From contig DAOVHI010000065.1 of assembly GCA_030671985.1 (NCBI GenBank), forward strand, positions 1 through 7,581: 7,581 nucleotides of DNA, read 5' to 3'. The stretch is from a bacterium (GTDB taxonomy: Bacteria > JAHJDO01). How positions within the stretch are numbered: the stretch's first letter is position 1; each line of letters starts with the position of its first letter. Of this stretch, positions 6,221 to 7,581 are shown piece after piece. Below the pieces are notes generated by a model that had not been told where the DNA came from, made no database searches, and saw only the letters and a program-made list of their open reading frames with translations. The position numbers and the translations under genes were made by a program.

Positions 6221-6260
6221 CTCCGGCTCAACAGCATACATCTGGCATCTAAGTAAATAT

Positions 6261-6268
6261 GGGGGGGG
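6261..6268 (+). promoter_or_regulatory. G8 tract as ribosome binding site
   Basis: Eight consecutive G end four bases before the TTG at 6273. No other purine-rich site lies near this start, so the tract is the likely ribosome binding site. A homopolymer of this length is prone to slippage, which would shift the spacing to the start codon. Confidence 0.5.
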
Positions 6269-6272
6269 TAAT

Positions 6273-6830
6273 TTGAAAGTATTAGGGATAAATGGAAGCC
6301 CAAGAAGAGATGGGAATACGAACATTCTTCTTGATAGTGTCTTGAAAGGGGCTCGCAATAATGGTTCTGAGGTAGAGAAGATAGTCCTGAATGATATTGA
6401 ATTTTCTCCATGTCAGGAGTGTGAAAATATGCCAAATGACAGATTCTGCATAATTGAAGATGATATGCAAACTGTTTATAAGAAGATAGAGGAAGCGGAT
6501 GCCATAATTTTAGCCTCTCCCATATTCTTTGGAAGCCTTAGCGCGCAGACCAAAATGATGATAGACAGGTTTCAATGTATCTGGAGATCAAAGAATATAT
6601 TAAGAAAACAAGTTTTTGAAAAAAGGAAGATAGGAGTCTTTATTTCTGTAGAGGGATCAAATAGGAAAGATTTCTTTGATAACGCAAGATCAATTGTGAA
6701 GAATTTTTTTGTTACCATTAATGCAGATTACAAGGAAGAACTTTTCTGCTCGGGAATTGATGAAAAGAAAGCTATACTAAAACAGCCGAAATTATTGAAA
6801 ACCGCATTTAATTTAGGAGTGAAACTGTGA
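6273..6830 (+). CDS. flavodoxin-fold NADPH-dependent FMN reductase family protein
   Basis: This 185-residue cytosolic flavoprotein has the NADPH-dependent FMN reductase / iron-sulfur flavoprotein fold. The phosphate-binding loop GSPRRDGNT (8-16) and the flavin-contacting SPIFFGSLSAQTKMMIDRF (82-100) are diagnostic. Between them lies FSPCQEC (44-50) plus Cys59, partly resembling the cysteine cluster of archaeal-type iron-sulfur flavoproteins; one Cys of the usual compact four-Cys pattern seems missing, so a cluster is uncertain. The electron acceptor cannot be told. The start is TTG, supported by the motif-perfect N-terminus MKVLGINGSP and the G8 tract. A five-codon ATG frame (6259-6276) ends across the TTG. 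The stop overlaps the next gene by four bases (GTGA), which implies coupled translation. Confidence 0.9.
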   Translation: MKVLGINGSPRRDGNTNILLDSVLKGARNNGSEVEKIVLNDIEFSPCQECENMPNDRFCIIEDDMQTVYKKIEEADAIILASPIFFGSLSAQTKMMIDRFQCIWRSKNILRKQVFEKRKIGVFISVEGSNRKDFFDNARSIVKNFFVTINADYKEELFCSGIDEKKAILKQPKLLKTAFNLGVKL

Positions 6831-7581
6831 ATAAACAGATTTTTAGGGCGTACGATATTCGTGGCTTAGTAAAGAATGACTTAACACAGGATGTTGTTAC
6901 AAATATTGGCAGAGCTGTTGGCACATATATGTCGGGAGAAAAGAAGATTGCTGTAGGGCATGACAACAGATTGAGCTCTAAAAGATTGAATGATTGGCTG
7001 ATAAGCGGACTTCTTTCAACGGGATGCGATGTTGTTGATGTTGGAGAAGGACCAACACCTATGCTTTACTTCTCAATTCTGCATTATAAGGCAGATGCAG
7101 GAATAATGATAACGGGAAGTCATAATCCGATTGAATACAATGGATTCAAGATATCTAAAGGTATTGCTTCAATATACGGTGAAGAAATTCAAAAACTAAG
7201 AAAAATTATAGAGTCCAATAGTTTTTTAACCGGAGAGGGGACTGTCAAAGAAGAAGATCCCAGACAAATATATTTTCAAACGCTTAAGGCAAAAATAGAG
7301 ATAAAGAAGAAACTTAAAGTTGTTATTGACGCAGGAAACGGAACAGCCAGTGACATTGCGCCAAGATTGTTTAGAGATCTGGGATGCGAAGTTATTCCTC
7401 TTTATTGTGAATCTGACGGCAGTTTTCCGAATCATCTTCCTGACCCGACAATAGATGAATATCTGACCGGTTTAATAGCAAAGGTAAAAGAGACTGGGGC
7501 GGATGTTGGAATTGCCTATGACGGTGATGCGGACAGAGTTGGCGCAATTGATAATGAAGGGAATGTAATCAGAGGAGATAA
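6827..7581 (+). CDS. phosphomannomutase/phosphoglucomutase, partial (3' end outside window)
   Basis: This alpha-D-phosphohexomutase interconverts hexose 6-phosphate and 1-phosphate (mannose or glucose), feeding nucleotide sugars for envelope polysaccharides. The first 251 codons are present; the frame stays open to the window edge, against about 450 residues for the family. Seen are FRAYDIRG (6-13), the active-site loop TGSHNP (96-101) with phosphorylated Ser98, NGFKIS (105-110), VIDAGNGTAS (166-175) and the magnesium loop DGDADR (232-237). YDIRG and TGSHNP favour the ManB/AlgC-like group over GlmM, but sugar preference depends on the missing C-terminal half. The GTG start overlaps the previous stop (GTGA), with AGGAGT at 6815-6820 as a good ribosome binding site. 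Confidence 0.93.
   Translation, partial: MNKQIFRAYDIRGLVKNDLTQDVVTNIGRAVGTYMSGEKKIAVGHDNRLSSKRLNDWLISGLLSTGCDVVDVGEGPTPMLYFSILHYKADAGIMITGSHNPIEYNGFKISKGIASIYGEEIQKLRKIIESNSFLTGEGTVKEEDPRQIYFQTLKAKIEIKKKLKVVIDAGNGTASDIAPRLFRDLGCEVIPLYCESDGSFPNHLPDPTIDEYLTGLIAKVKETGADVGIAYDGDADRVGAIDNEGNVIRGD

Noticed and set aside
6050-6229. CCGGCTC shared by the tRNA-Thr 3' end and the sequence after tRNA-Gly as an integration (att) site pair
   Set aside because: Seven bases is too short, the enclosed 170 bases hold only tRNAs, and there is no integrase.
5998-6435. Open frames across the tRNA genes on both strands, including a peptide rich in GGFEPP and DLQSDPFGHLG
   Set aside because: These are tRNA genes translated as protein, a familiar annotation artefact; the cloverleaf structures explain the sequence.
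1-7581. CRISPR array, insertion sequence or toxin-antitoxin pair
   Set aside because: No regularly spaced repeats, transposase frames or paired small genes are visible; the RhuM gene has no partner gene beside it.

Overview
This window looks like chromosomal sequence from an AT-rich, Gram-negative-type, probably uncultivated bacterium using the standard code (TGA is used as a stop). The chain folP, cdaA, a ybbR-domain gene, pdxJ and nnr, together with G-rich Shine-Dalgarno sequences and a C6/G6 palindromic repeat, reminds me of Omnitrophota and related candidate phyla. That placement is a low-confidence inference. All genes lie on the + strand, and no stretch over 300 bases lacks a gene.

Region 1 (1-5917) is one tightly packed probable operon. 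It runs: a G/C-rich palindromic repeat that supplies the ribosome binding site; folP (dihydropteroate synthase); cdaA (membrane diadenylate cyclase); a short membrane-anchored YbbR-domain protein; pdxJ (pyridoxine 5'-phosphate synthase); a RhuM-family gene; nnr (bifunctional NAD(P)HX repair enzyme); and a flavin reductase-like protein. Junctions are 1-base overlaps (TAGTG, TAATG), 16-base gaps, a 14-base overlap and an ATGA overlap. Most of these genes serve cofactors (folate, PLP, NAD(P)H repair, FMN) or the c-di-AMP signal tied to cell-envelope homeostasis. The RhuM gene is the exception: an accessory-type gene with different codon preferences, sitting between pdxJ and nnr where acpS is commonly found. 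It is the strongest candidate here for a horizontally acquired, poorly understood element.

Region 2 (5918-6220) begins with a good sigma70-type promoter (TTGCCA, 16 bases, TATAAT) lying inside an 8-bp inverted repeat. It is followed by tRNA-Thr(TGT), tRNA-Tyr(GTA) and tRNA-Gly(CCC). The Thr-Tyr-Gly order matches the start of the classical tRNA cluster upstream of tuf, but here neither the second tRNA-Thr nor tuf follows.

Region 3 (6221-7581) holds a flavodoxin-fold NADPH-dependent FMN reductase family gene, whose TTG start is preceded by a run of eight G. A GTGA overlap joins it to a phosphomannomutase/phosphoglucomutase gene that runs off the window's right edge. No terminator is visible between the tRNAs and these genes, so they may share the tRNA promoter.

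I found no CRISPR array, insertion sequence, rRNA or clear Rho-independent terminator. Apart from the RhuM gene and some unusual small-scale signals, this is ordinary housekeeping DNA.
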